Made by a program: the position numbers and the translations under genes
The notes under the pieces: model-generated
Told to the model about the DNA's origin: nothing
Databases searched by the model: none
Seen by the model: the letters and a program-made list of their open reading frames with translations, nothing else
In this document: positions 38,567-46,592 of the stretch, in pieces
How positions within the stretch are numbered: the first letter of the stretch is position 1
Layout: every line of letters begins with the position of its first letter
From: Dietzia sp. ANT_WB102
GTDB taxonomy: Bacteria; Actinomycetota; Actinomycetes; Mycobacteriales; Mycobacteriaceae
Assembly: GCF_008369165.1 (NCBI RefSeq)
Contig: NZ_VOBA01000001.1
Location: 2,411,630-2,475,629, forward strand
DNA: 64,000 bases
Direction of reading: 5' to 3'

Positions 38567-39334
38567 TTACGGCCGAACCGTAAGCGACTGAGACACCGTG
38601 CCGAGCGGACCGTTCTGGTCGTGAATCACGCTGGCAGTGAGTCCGAGACCGCCCGAACCAAACGTCACTCGTGTGTCGAATCCAATCCACTCCCCGACCG
38701 GTACTCGCACCAGATGCGCCCCCAGGTCGATGTTCGGATATCGCACCATCTTCGGATCGGCGCGGACCGCCATCCCGTTGGCGATGTCGAACAGGCCAGC
38801 CACCCGCGCGAGGGTGCTGATCTCCTCACCTGCTAGGAGCGGAACGTCGGTACGCACCCAATAGCGAGCTCTACCTGGCCCATCAAATATGCGTTTCACC
38901 TCGGCGGACGCGAGGTAGCCGCCGCCCCAAAGCGTCGTGGGGTCCCACGGTTGCATCTCATCCGGCGCGGGGATGGGATCAAAGCCGTGACCAGCAACTT
39001 CGGTGGTATCGCGGGGCTGCTGCAACCAGGCCCGCAGCCGAATCCCGTCCCTGTCGCAGTGTCCATAGTTGGCCTCCACCAGTTCGATGGTTCTTCCCGG
39101 CCGGATCACCTCGATCTCCACGTCCACTGCATCCATCGGGACGACGCCCAATATTTCGTAGGACAGGCGGGAGATGATCATGGGATCGTCGCGACGGGCG
39201 GCGAGATCGCGCTCGACCTCATGGACGAGCAGTCCGAGCGCCGGCCCGATGTGCTGCATCGACTCGTCCCACGCCCCGCTGACGTGTTTTGTCGGGCGGA
39301 ATGAGCCTGGTCCGAGACGCTCGAAATACGCCAT
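38567..39334 (-). CDS. Acyl-CoA thioesterase family protein (second copy)
   Basis: A 255-residue TesB-like thioesterase of the same family as the one at 2624-3394: DVEIEVIRPGRTIELVEANY parallels the first hotdog there, and AHLVRVPVGEWIGFDTRVTFGSGGLG parallels the C-terminal strand set. ATG at 39334 is preferred over the ATG two codons upstream because CTGGAGG ends six bases before it. It is divergent from the MaoC hydratase gene with 64 bases between starts, suggesting shared control in acyl-CoA metabolism. Confidence 0.82.
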   Translation of the reverse strand: MAYFERLGPGSFRPTKHVSGAWDESMQHIGPALGLLVHEVERDLAARRDDPMIISRLSYEILGVVPMDAVDVEIEVIRPGRTIELVEANYGHCDRDGIRLRAWLQQPRDTTEVAGHGFDPIPAPDEMQPWDPTTLWGGGYLASAEVKRIFDGPGRARYWVRTDVPLLAGEEISTLARVAGLFDIANGMAVRADPKMVRYPNIDLGAHLVRVPVGEWIGFDTRVTFGSGGLGLTASVIHDQNGPLGTVSQSLTVRP

Positions 39335-39398
39335 CGCCATCCTCCAGTCAGTGAGTGATGATTAACTGAAAGCGTACACACCAGTGTTGGGAGAAACG

Positions 39399-39881
39399 AT
39401 GCAAGACGAGACGTTCGACGAGTTCACCGCCCCGCTCGACGACAGGTATCTAGAGGACTACACGGAGGGCGCGCGGTACCGATTCGGCGAGGAATCGGTG
39501 GATGTCGACGAGATCATAGAGTTCGCTCGCCGCTACGACCCACAGTCCATCCACACCGACCCCGACGCCGCGGCAGCCGGCCCCTTCGGCGGGCTCATCG
39601 CCAGTGGCTGGCAGACGGCCGCATTGATGATGCGCCTGTTCGCGGACAACTACCTCACCAGTGTGGCGAGTCTCGCCTCACCAGGAATCGACGAGCTGAG
39701 GTGGGTGCGTCCGCTCCGACCGGGCGACCGTCTGATTCTGCTCTGCGAGACCACCGGAGTGCGTCGCTCGCGGACTAAGCCTGACCGCGGTGTACTCACG
39801 ACTGATGTCACACTGATCAATCAGGACGGGGACCCGATACTGACCGCCACGGCGATGAACATGGTCGCGTGCCGCGACTGA
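39399..39881 (+). CDS. MaoC-like (R)-enoyl-CoA hydratase
   Basis: A 160-residue single-hotdog hydratase. The active-site motif reads IIEFARRYDPQSIHTDPDAAAAGPFGGLIASGWQTAALMMRL (about residues 37-78), with catalytic Asp (D46) and His (H51). Family members hydrate trans-2-enoyl-CoA to R-3-hydroxyacyl-CoA. GGGAGA before the ATG at 39399 supports this start over a GTG five codons upstream. Divergent from a thioesterase gene. Confidence 0.9.
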   Translation: MQDETFDEFTAPLDDRYLEDYTEGARYRFGEESVDVDEIIEFARRYDPQSIHTDPDAAAAGPFGGLIASGWQTAALMMRLFADNYLTSVASLASPGIDELRWVRPLRPGDRLILLCETTGVRRSRTKPDRGVLTTDVTLINQDGDPILTATAMNMVACRD

Positions 39882-39980
39882 CACCGCGCCGCCTCGCCGC
39901 CGGGAATGCAGGGGCGACGAACCGCACTTCCGCCGAATCCGGCCCGCGTTCCCGCAGGCTCGGGACCACCCTCCCCGCGA

Positions 39981-40460
39981 CTACAGCCGGGGGGTGAGGT
40001 GGAAGACGGGCAATTCCCGAGTGGTGCGCTGTGCATAGATCTCATAGTTCGGCCACACCCGCACCGCCACGGACCATGCGTCTCGCCGCTCGTCGACGTC
40101 CAGTTCCCGCACGTCCACGGCCATCCGAGTTCCGTAGACCGAGATCGCAACCTCCCCGTCGCCGGCAAACCGGAGGTTATGGACCCATACCGGCGTCTTC
40201 TGCCCACCCCAGTTCGAACCGACGATGATCAGACCGTTGCCCCAGGACGCACACAGCAGCGGTGTACTGCGTAGCGCTCCGCTTTTACGGCCGGGAACAT
40301 GCAGGGTGAGAGTGGGCAGTCCCGCGAGTCGCAAGAGCGGCACCCGGCCACGGGAGATCCGGTTGAGTCGTCGATCCAGCGTCACCACGAGGTGCGAGTT
40401 GTCCTTGGTGGCGTCCTGACGCCCGAACCACACGGCGATCGGGGTGAGAAGATTGCCCAT
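39981..40460 (-). CDS. Deazaflavin (F420)-dependent nitroreductase-family protein
   Basis: A 159-residue split-barrel protein of the Ddn/DUF385 family: TLTLHVPGRKSGALRSTPLLCA is the F420-binding signature, followed by LIIVGSNWGGQKTPVWVHNLRFAGDGEVAI and DERRDAWSVAVRVWPNYEIYAQRT. In mycobacteria such enzymes reduce quinones and activate nitroimidazoles using F420H2. Together with the gene at 18630 it implies that the host makes F420. It is followed ten bases upstream by the cyclopropane-synthase-like gene on the same strand. Confidence 0.92.
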   Translation of the reverse strand: MGNLLTPIAVWFGRQDATKDNSHLVVTLDRRLNRISRGRVPLLRLAGLPTLTLHVPGRKSGALRSTPLLCASWGNGLIIVGSNWGGQKTPVWVHNLRFAGDGEVAISVYGTRMAVDVRELDVDERRDAWSVAVRVWPNYEIYAQRTTRELPVFHLTPRL

Positions 40461-40469
40461 AGACGAACC

Positions 40470-41810
40470 TTATGTCGTGGACCAGTCCTCTCGCCGCCCG
40501 ACCGGCTCACCAGCTGTCGCGAGTAGCTGGACAGACTCAACCCATCCACTACGCAGGCCCGCCTCCACTGCCGCGAGGTGGAACGCCCACATTCGCCGGT
40601 AGACGGCGTCGAAACCCAGCGCGGCGGCATCCCTGCCTCGGTGGGCGAATGTCTCCGACCACAGGCGCACGGTCTCGGCATGGTGCGCGGTCATCTCCAC
40701 CCTTCCCCGGAAGGTGAGTCTGGGCGCGCGGTCGATCATCTCTACCAGCTCCGACCACGGCACCGGCGGCCCGGCATCGGAAACGTATCTGGATCCCCAC
40801 GCGGCCAACTCCATGACCGCGGGGGTGGGCCGGCCCGGTGACACCGTCGTATGAACCCCCAGACGCCCTCCCGGCCCGAGCACTCTGTCTGCAGTGGCTA
40901 TCACCTCGGCGTGCCCGGCGTCACCGGCCGTCACACCGGGGTCAACCGCGACAACGGCGTCGACCGCACCGGTGATATCTGACGGAGCCCCGAGGAACAG
41001 CGAGATATCCTCGTCCAGACCTGCAGCGGTGAACCGAGACCCGAGGGCCGCCAGTCTCTCCGTAGACCACGTCATTGTCCGCACATGCGCCCCGCGCTCT
41101 GCCGCGCGCATCGGCAACTCTCCCCATCCCGGTGTAGCCACCAGTGCGCGGGCTCCCGCCCCGACCCCGGACAGGGTAAGCAAACTGTCGGCGGACCGAC
41201 GTTGGGCGTCACCGAGGTCCGAGCGACGGGGTAGCGCTGCCGGTGCCTCCAGGTGAACGACATCGGTGCCGTCGTCCAGCCGGACACGGGTCCGCGCCCC
41301 GGATGCGAACACGGCGCCCGAGGTCGACATGGTTTCGTCCGTGTACAGGGAGGTCAGCGCGCCCGGGATCGAGTCCCCCAACTCGACATTGGCCGACCCG
41401 CGGCGACGGCGCCCCCCGCTGGCGGTGCCACGGCCGTCCCGGCCGTACGCACGTTCACCGGGGTGGGCACAGTCGGCGTTCGTCGCGACCCATGGAGCCA
41501 ACGCTGCGACAGCGGCGCACAGGTCCGACGTGGCCCAATCACCCGCCATGAACGACTCTCCGAGCCCCACCACCCCTGCGTCCGCTAACCGAGCCCAGAA
41601 ATGATCAGGTTCGCGGAGCACCACTCGCACCGGGGCGTCGTATTCGCCGGCCGCGGAGGAATCGGGGTAGTCAATCCGCACACCGAGTTCGCGCGCCGAA
41701 CGACGAAGCGCCTGCGCGATAAGCCCCGACGTCTGTCCCCCCGACCCGGGCGGTGGGGCGAGCGCAGGCCAGCGCTCGAGGTCGACGGTCTGCGGTTCGA
41801 CTCTGACCAC
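40470..41810 (-). CDS. Divergent cyclopropane-fatty-acid-synthase-like protein
   Basis: A 446-residue protein with the layout of the mycolic-acid methyltransferase/CFA synthase family (UfaA1-like): residues about 60-120 form the N-terminal helical region (VRVVLREPDHFWARLADAGVVGLGESFMAGDW), then YTDETMSTSGAVF, AAERGAHVRTMTWSTERLAALGSRFTAAGL and VLGPGGRLGVHTTV. Key motifs have changed: the SAM loop is ATPGWGELP instead of EIGxGWGG, and AVDPGVTAG replaces the conserved EMxExVG segment. It may be inactive or act differently. GTG at 41810 has AAGGAGGG before it. Confidence 0.8.
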   Translation of the reverse strand: MVRVEPQTVDLERWPALAPPPGSGGQTSGLIAQALRRSARELGVRIDYPDSSAAGEYDAPVRVVLREPDHFWARLADAGVVGLGESFMAGDWATSDLCAAVAALAPWVATNADCAHPGERAYGRDGRGTASGGRRRRGSANVELGDSIPGALTSLYTDETMSTSGAVFASGARTRVRLDDGTDVVHLEAPAALPRRSDLGDAQRRSADSLLTLSGVGAGARALVATPGWGELPMRAAERGAHVRTMTWSTERLAALGSRFTAAGLDEDISLFLGAPSDITGAVDAVVAVDPGVTAGDAGHAEVIATADRVLGPGGRLGVHTTVSPGRPTPAVMELAAWGSRYVSDAGPPVPWSELVEMIDRAPRLTFRGRVEMTAHHAETVRLWSETFAHRGRDAAALGFDAVYRRMWAFHLAAVEAGLRSGWVESVQLLATAGEPVGRREDWSTT

Positions 41811-42039
41811 CCTGTCCCTCCTTGTGGGCCTCACGTCAGGTGGACGGTACCGCCGCCTGGGCGTCCGCCCGGGCAGGCGCGTCGGGGGGCCGCCGCACCC
41901 ACCTGTGGTGCGGCGATGTGTGCACAGGGTCAGGCGTAGCACTATCCTGGGATCTTGTGCCCGGCGTCATCCCGCGCGGGCCCCAGACCAACGAGGCCAC
42001 CGAGCCCGTCACACCAGACCAGCCTCATCAGGAGCCGCC

Positions 42040-43473
42040 ATGACCGAGCCCGCAACCGACCAGGTCACAGCCAGCACACCGGCTGGCCGCCGGCACCGCG
42101 TCGTCATCATCGGCTCCGGTTTCGGCGGGTTGTTCGCCGCCCAGCAGCTCGCCAAGTCGGACGTCGATGTGACCCTCGTGGCCAGGACCGGCCACCACCT
42201 CTTCCAGCCGCTGTTGTATCAAGTGGCGACCGGCATCCTCTCGGTCGGCGAGATCGCCCCGCCGACGCGGCTCATCCTGCGCGACCAGAAGAACGCCACC
42301 GTGGTCCTCGGCGACGTCGACACAATCGACGTGGCCGGCAAGAAGATCCACGCCTCAGCAGGTCACATCGACTTCGAACTCGAATACGACAGCATGATCG
42401 TCGCCGCGGGCGCGAACCAGTCCTACTTCGGAAACGACCATTTCGAGCAGTGGGCGCCTGGCATGAAGACAGTCGACGACGCACTCGAGTTACGCAGTCG
42501 CATCCTCGGCTGCTTCGAGCAGGCCGAAGTGATCGATGACGAGGAGGAGCGCCGCCGACTGCTGACCTTCATCATCGTCGGCGCTGGGCCCACCGGTGTC
42601 GAGATGGCCGGCCAGGTCGCTGAGCTAGCGCAGCACACCCTCAAAGACAGCTTCCGGCGCATCGACCCGGCTTCCGCCCGCGTGATCCTCCTCGACGCTG
42701 CCCCCGCGGTGTTACCACCATTCGGAAACAACCTCGGCAACGCGGCCCGCGCCCGTCTCGAGAAGATGGGCGTCGAGATCCAACTCAACGCGATGGTCAC
42801 GAACGTTGACTATCAGGGCATCGAGGTCAAAGACCCGGACGGATCGGTTCGCCGGATCGACGCCTCGTGCAAGATCTGGTCCGCCGGGGTCAAGGCCAGC
42901 CCCCTCGGCAAGCAACTCGCGGACCAGACCGATGCGCAGATCGACCGCGCCGGTCGCGTGCTCGTCAACAAGGACCTGTCACTACCCGGCCACCCCGAGA
43001 TCTTCGTCGTGGGCGACATGATGAGTCTCGACAACCTGCCCGGTGTCGCACAGGTCGCCATCCAGGGCGGCAAGTATGCCGCGAAACAGATCATGGCCGA
43101 GGTGGAGAAGGGACGTACCCCGGCCGAGCGGCGACCGTTCAAATACTTCGACAAGGGCTCCATGGCCACGGTGTCGCGCTACAGTGCGGTCGTGAAGATG
43201 GGCCCCATAGAGATCTCGGGATTCATCGCCTGGGTCATGTGGCTGGTCGTGCACCTCGCCTACCTGATCGGCTTCAAGAACCGGATCACCACAATGTTCT
43301 CGTGGGGGATGCACATGGGCGGCGACCACCGCTCGCAGCTGACCTCCACCAAACAGTGGGTCTACGCTCGCCAGGCCATCGAGCGGGTGGCTGCGGATGA
43401 AGCAGCCGCGCTCCGGTCCGCCGAGCAGTCTCGTGTCGAGGCGCGGGAGTCGTCCTCTGCCACTGCCACCTGA
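42040..43473 (+). CDS. ndh: Type II NADH dehydrogenase (NDH-2)
   Basis: A 477-residue membrane-bound flavoprotein that moves electrons from NADH to menaquinone without pumping protons. FAD-binding HRVVIIGSGFGGLFAAQQL (19-37); NADH-binding LTFIIVGAGPTGVEMAGQVAEL (175-196); FVVGDMMSLDNLPGVAQVAIQGGKYAA closes the FAD site and carries quinone-site residues. The C-terminal helices ISGFIAWVMWLVVHLAYLIGF and following residues attach it to the membrane. AGGAG before the ATG. Divergent from the CFA-like gene with about 230 bases between starts that hold no other gene. Confidence 0.95.
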   Translation: MTEPATDQVTASTPAGRRHRVVIIGSGFGGLFAAQQLAKSDVDVTLVARTGHHLFQPLLYQVATGILSVGEIAPPTRLILRDQKNATVVLGDVDTIDVAGKKIHASAGHIDFELEYDSMIVAAGANQSYFGNDHFEQWAPGMKTVDDALELRSRILGCFEQAEVIDDEEERRRLLTFIIVGAGPTGVEMAGQVAELAQHTLKDSFRRIDPASARVILLDAAPAVLPPFGNNLGNAARARLEKMGVEIQLNAMVTNVDYQGIEVKDPDGSVRRIDASCKIWSAGVKASPLGKQLADQTDAQIDRAGRVLVNKDLSLPGHPEIFVVGDMMSLDNLPGVAQVAIQGGKYAAKQIMAEVEKGRTPAERRPFKYFDKGSMATVSRYSAVVKMGPIEISGFIAWVMWLVVHLAYLIGFKNRITTMFSWGMHMGGDHRSQLTSTKQWVYARQAIERVAADEAAALRSAEQSRVEARESSSATAT

Positions 43474-43489
43474 GCGGGAGTACAGCACG

Positions 43490-43520
43490 ACGCGCCCGGC
43501 GGGGAATCCGCCGGGCGCGT
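43490..43520. terminator. Stem-loop between ndh and PaaI-type gene
   Basis: ACGCGCCCGGCGG (43490-43502) pairs perfectly with CCGCCGGGCGCGT (43508-43520) around a five-base loop. It lies in the short gap between convergent genes and should terminate both. Confidence 0.8.
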
Positions 43521-43552
43521 TCTGCCTTCAACAGACGGGGCTTCGGTTCCGG

Positions 43553-43969
43553 CTACTGCAGATTTGCGAGCCGGACCTGCCCGACCGCTGCCATTCGCCC
43601 GTGGTCGTCCTGGATCTCGACCCGCCAGAGCTGCTGGGAACGCCCGCGATGGACAGGTGTCCCGGTCGCCGTAAGAGTGCCCTCCGTGACCGCGCGCAGG
43701 AAGTCGGTCGAGTTGTTGACGCCAACGACCTTGCCTTCGCCGCCAAGCCACACCGCTCCGGCGATACTGGCGACCTCTTCCGCGATCGCGCAATACACGC
43801 CGCCGTGGACGATTCCGTAGGGTTGGTGAAGATGCGGGCCCACCGGTACCGTGACAACCACCTTGTCGGGTGTCACCTCGGTGTATTCCATCCCGATACC
43901 GCCTCCGAAACCGGTCCCGGAATGGGCCCGGATCAGGTCGATGAATTCACTGCGATCCGCGTCGGACAT
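43553..43969 (-). CDS. PaaI-type hotdog thioesterase
   Basis: A 138-residue single-hotdog protein. GPHLHQPYGIVHGGVYCAIAEEVAS (about residues 44-68) is the PaaI family active-site helix, with HGG and a catalytic acidic residue. VVGVNNSTDFLRAV and GTLTATGTPVHRGR follow. Probably hydrolyses an aromatic or short acyl-CoA. A homologue lies near gnd in Corynebacterium as I recall, and here gnd is about 1.2 kb away. Confidence 0.9.
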   Translation of the reverse strand: MSDADRSEFIDLIRAHSGTGFGGGIGMEYTEVTPDKVVVTVPVGPHLHQPYGIVHGGVYCAIAEEVASIAGAVWLGGEGKVVGVNNSTDFLRAVTEGTLTATGTPVHRGRSQQLWRVEIQDDHGRMAAVGQVRLANLQ

Positions 43970-44058
43970 CCGACCCCTTTCCCCGGCCCGGCGTATCCGG
44001 GCTTTCGGGAGGGAACGTTACCCTCGAGCGCGGAAACCCTCCGCAGGCCCGACGGCAG

Positions 44059-44823
44059 TCAGCGCACGGAGCGCCGGCCTCGGTCCCGCACCGGGATCGG
44101 GCCAGCACCAGGGGTTCGCGGGAGTCGGCTGCGTTTGCGGACCGCCAGCCCCGAGTCGTGCAGTGCCTGAAGGACCATCTGCCCTCGTCGGTCCCCGACC
44201 TCTTGGCTGGTGCCGGCGAAAGTGGGGACAATCGTCGCAGCGCCCAGGACGCACTCGCCTGCCATCGACCACAGCGTCTCCACACTGCAATTGCTCACCT
44301 CTGACAGCCCGTCGAACACTGTCGTGAGAGTTGAGCGGGACCGGCAGGCGAGCCATTGCGCCAACGCCTGCTCACAGGGCAGGATCACGGTGTCAGGAGA
44401 ACCCGCAACCGGGTCGTCGGGCAGCACCCTCAGAGTGGTGTCACGGACACCTGCCCAGTCGAGTCCACCCTCGATGTCGGTCCTCACCGCCAAGTTCTCG
44501 GCCCCGGTGTCCCACACTCTGCCGATCGTGACGAAGCTGGCTACAGCCCTGCCGAGGACGCCGTGGGTGAAGGCCTCGGCGACCAGGTAGGTCGAAAAAC
44601 GGATGTCGCCGGAATCCTCGAAGTGGTTCCTAAACATAAGCTCGACCCGCCCACCGTCGACGGCTCGCTCGAGCGGCACCCACCGCCGGCGCGACTGCCT
44701 CTTCAGATCGGCGATCGAGTAAAACTTCGGATAGCCGGCACGGAAGCCGCCGAGCACCTCGACCGTGTCGTCGAAAACAGTGCGTGTCCCCGTCAGCTGT
44801 GTAGGCAGCGTTGAGCCGGTCAT
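44059..44823 (-). CDS. Conserved hypothetical, weakly FhuF-like
   Basis: A 254-residue soluble protein. Segments such as RRRWVPLERAVDGGRVELMF, LVAEAFTHGVLGRAVASFVTIGRVWD, NLAVRTDIEGGLDWAGVRDTTLRVLP and SMAGECVLGAATIVPTFAGTS recall the helical FhuF-like ferric reductase proteins of Actinobacteria. The C-terminal Cys-Cys-x10-Cys-x2-Cys cluster motif of true FhuF is not present, so iron reduction is doubtful. GGGGGAAG precedes the ATG at 44823. Divergent from gnd, with a 296-base gap that contains several dyads. Confidence 0.55.
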   Translation of the reverse strand: MTGSTLPTQLTGTRTVFDDTVEVLGGFRAGYPKFYSIADLKRQSRRRWVPLERAVDGGRVELMFRNHFEDSGDIRFSTYLVAEAFTHGVLGRAVASFVTIGRVWDTGAENLAVRTDIEGGLDWAGVRDTTLRVLPDDPVAGSPDTVILPCEQALAQWLACRSRSTLTTVFDGLSEVSNCSVETLWSMAGECVLGAATIVPTFAGTSQEVGDRRGQMVLQALHDSGLAVRKRSRLPRTPGAGPIPVRDRGRRSVR

Positions 44824-44942
44824 GTTTGGTCTTCCCCCTAGTCGATTCCCCATACGTGGCCGGTCCGTCCTGAAAATGTTGCCCCAGTACCGCGGTCCGA
44901 CCCCCCGAATCGCAGTGGCCCAGGTCATCCGGCCGGTATTAA

Positions 44943-44954
44943 GTGTTACAACAC
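44943..44954. promoter_or_regulatory. Dyad GTGTT-AC-AACAC upstream of gnd
   Basis: A short perfect dyad with five-base arms and a two-base centre in the divergent region between the hypothetical gene and gnd. Repressor-site sized, but no regulator is encoded adjacent. Confidence 0.35.
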
Positions 44955-44998
44955 AACCCGGTCTGTAACCAAGAAAACTCGACAGATTCTGACAAACG

Positions 44999-45024
44999 GT
45001 GCACTCAGTGCACGGGTGACCCGT
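44999..45024. promoter_or_regulatory. Two adjoining palindromes upstream of gnd
   Basis: GTGCACTCAGTGCAC (44999-45013) is a perfect palindrome with one centre base, and ACGGGTGACCCGT (45012-45024) is another that shares its first two bases with it. They lie about 95-120 bases before the gnd ATG, a position suited to operators. Confidence 0.45.
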
Positions 45025-45119
45025 CAGCAAACTCACAGGATTCGTTCAGGGGATCGCCGGGTGCGAAATCCCATCACCGCAGGTCCGACCATCCTGGAGG
45101 CGTCGACTACGCTGAACCC

Positions 45120-46592
45120 ATGAGTATTGAACGCGAAGGCGCGACGTCCACCTCGGTCTCCACCGGAAGCGCCGACATCGGGGTGACCGGTCTCGCCGTC
45201 ATGGGCTCGAACATCGCCCGCAACTTCGCCCGCCGCGGCTACACCGTCGCCGTACACAACCGCTCCGCCGGCAAGACGGACGCCCTGCTCGGCGAACACG
45301 GCACCGATGGCAACTTCGTTCGCGCCGAAACGATCCAAGAATTCGCGTCCGCGCTTAAGACGCCTCGGCGCGCCCTCGTCATGGTGCAGGCAGGAGCGCC
45401 CACCGACGCCGTGATCGAGGCCCTCGCTGACGCTTTCGATGAGGGCGACATCATCATCGACGGCGGCAATTCCCTCTTCACTGACACCATCAGACGCGAG
45501 AAGGCCATGGCCGCGCGCGGGATCCGATTCATCGGCGCGGGGATCTCCGGCGGCGAGGAGGGGGCGCTGGAGGGGCCATCCATCATGCCGGGGGGACCGG
45601 CGTCCAGCTACGAGGTTGTCGGACCGATGCTTGAGGACATCTCGGCGAAAGTCGACGGGGTGCCCTGCTGCACGCATATCGGCGATGACGGTTCCGGCCA
45701 CTTCGTCAAGATGGTCCACAACGGCATCGAGTACTCGGATATGCAGCTGATCGGCGAGGCATACCACCTCCTCCGCGGCGTCGCCGGGATCGAGCCCGCG
45801 GCCATGGCCGAGGTTTTCAAGGAGTGGAACACCGGCGAACTGGACTCGTACCTGGTGGAGATCACGGCGGAGGTGCTCTCGCAGGTCGACGCCGAGACCG
45901 GCTCGCCACTTGTCGACGTGATCGTCGACCGCGCCGGACAGAAGGGCACCGGACGGTGGACCGTAAAGTCCGCCCTCGACCTCGGGGTACCCGTCACCGG
46001 GATCGCCGAGGCTGTCTTCGCACGCGCACTGTCCAGTTCGATCCCCCAGCGAGATGCGGGACGGGAACTGCCGTCCGGTGCGCTGTCCACACCGTCCGAG
46101 CTCGGGTCGGAGTTCGTCGAGGATGTCCGCCGCGCGCTCTACGCGTCCAAGGTCATCGCCTATGCCCAGGGATTCGACCAGATCACGGCCGCCAGCGCCG
46201 AGTACGGGTGGGACGTCGCCCGTGGAGATCTCGCGACCATCTGGCGTGGGGGGTGCATCATCCGGGCAACCTTCCTCGACCGCATCCGTGAGGCGTACGC
46301 CGCCGACCCGGACCTCCCGACCCTCCTGGCTGCGCCGTACTTCGCCGAGGCCCTGTCCGACTGCGTGGACAGCTGGCGCCGGGTCGTGACGACCGCAGTC
46401 ACCGCCGGGATCCCTGCACCGGGGTTCTCTGCCGCGTTGGCGTACTACGACGGTCTCCGGACCGAGCGCCTGCCGGCCGCACTCATCCAGGGGCAGCGTG
46501 ACTTCTTCGGTGCGCACACCTACCAGCGGACCGACCGCGAAGGCAGCTACCACACCCTGTGGAGCGGCGACCGTTCGGAGGTGCGGATCTGA
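45120..46592 (+). CDS. gnd: 6-phosphogluconate dehydrogenase, decarboxylating
   Basis: A 490-residue enzyme of the oxidative pentose-phosphate pathway that converts 6-phosphogluconate to ribulose-5-phosphate, yielding NADPH. GVTGLAVMGSNIARNFARRG (residues 21-40) binds cofactor; IIDGGNSLFTDT and GISGGEEGAL bind substrate; FVKMVHNGIEY holds K197, N201 and E204. It has a polar N-terminal extension of about 20 residues. The following DEAD-box gene overlaps its last 34 bases. Confidence 0.97.
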   Translation: MSIEREGATSTSVSTGSADIGVTGLAVMGSNIARNFARRGYTVAVHNRSAGKTDALLGEHGTDGNFVRAETIQEFASALKTPRRALVMVQAGAPTDAVIEALADAFDEGDIIIDGGNSLFTDTIRREKAMAARGIRFIGAGISGGEEGALEGPSIMPGGPASSYEVVGPMLEDISAKVDGVPCCTHIGDDGSGHFVKMVHNGIEYSDMQLIGEAYHLLRGVAGIEPAAMAEVFKEWNTGELDSYLVEITAEVLSQVDAETGSPLVDVIVDRAGQKGTGRWTVKSALDLGVPVTGIAEAVFARALSSSIPQRDAGRELPSGALSTPSELGSEFVEDVRRALYASKVIAYAQGFDQITAASAEYGWDVARGDLATIWRGGCIIRATFLDRIREAYAADPDLPTLLAAPYFAEALSDCVDSWRRVVTTAVTAGIPAPGFSAALAYYDGLRTERLPAALIQGQRDFFGAHTYQRTDREGSYHTLWSGDRSEVRI

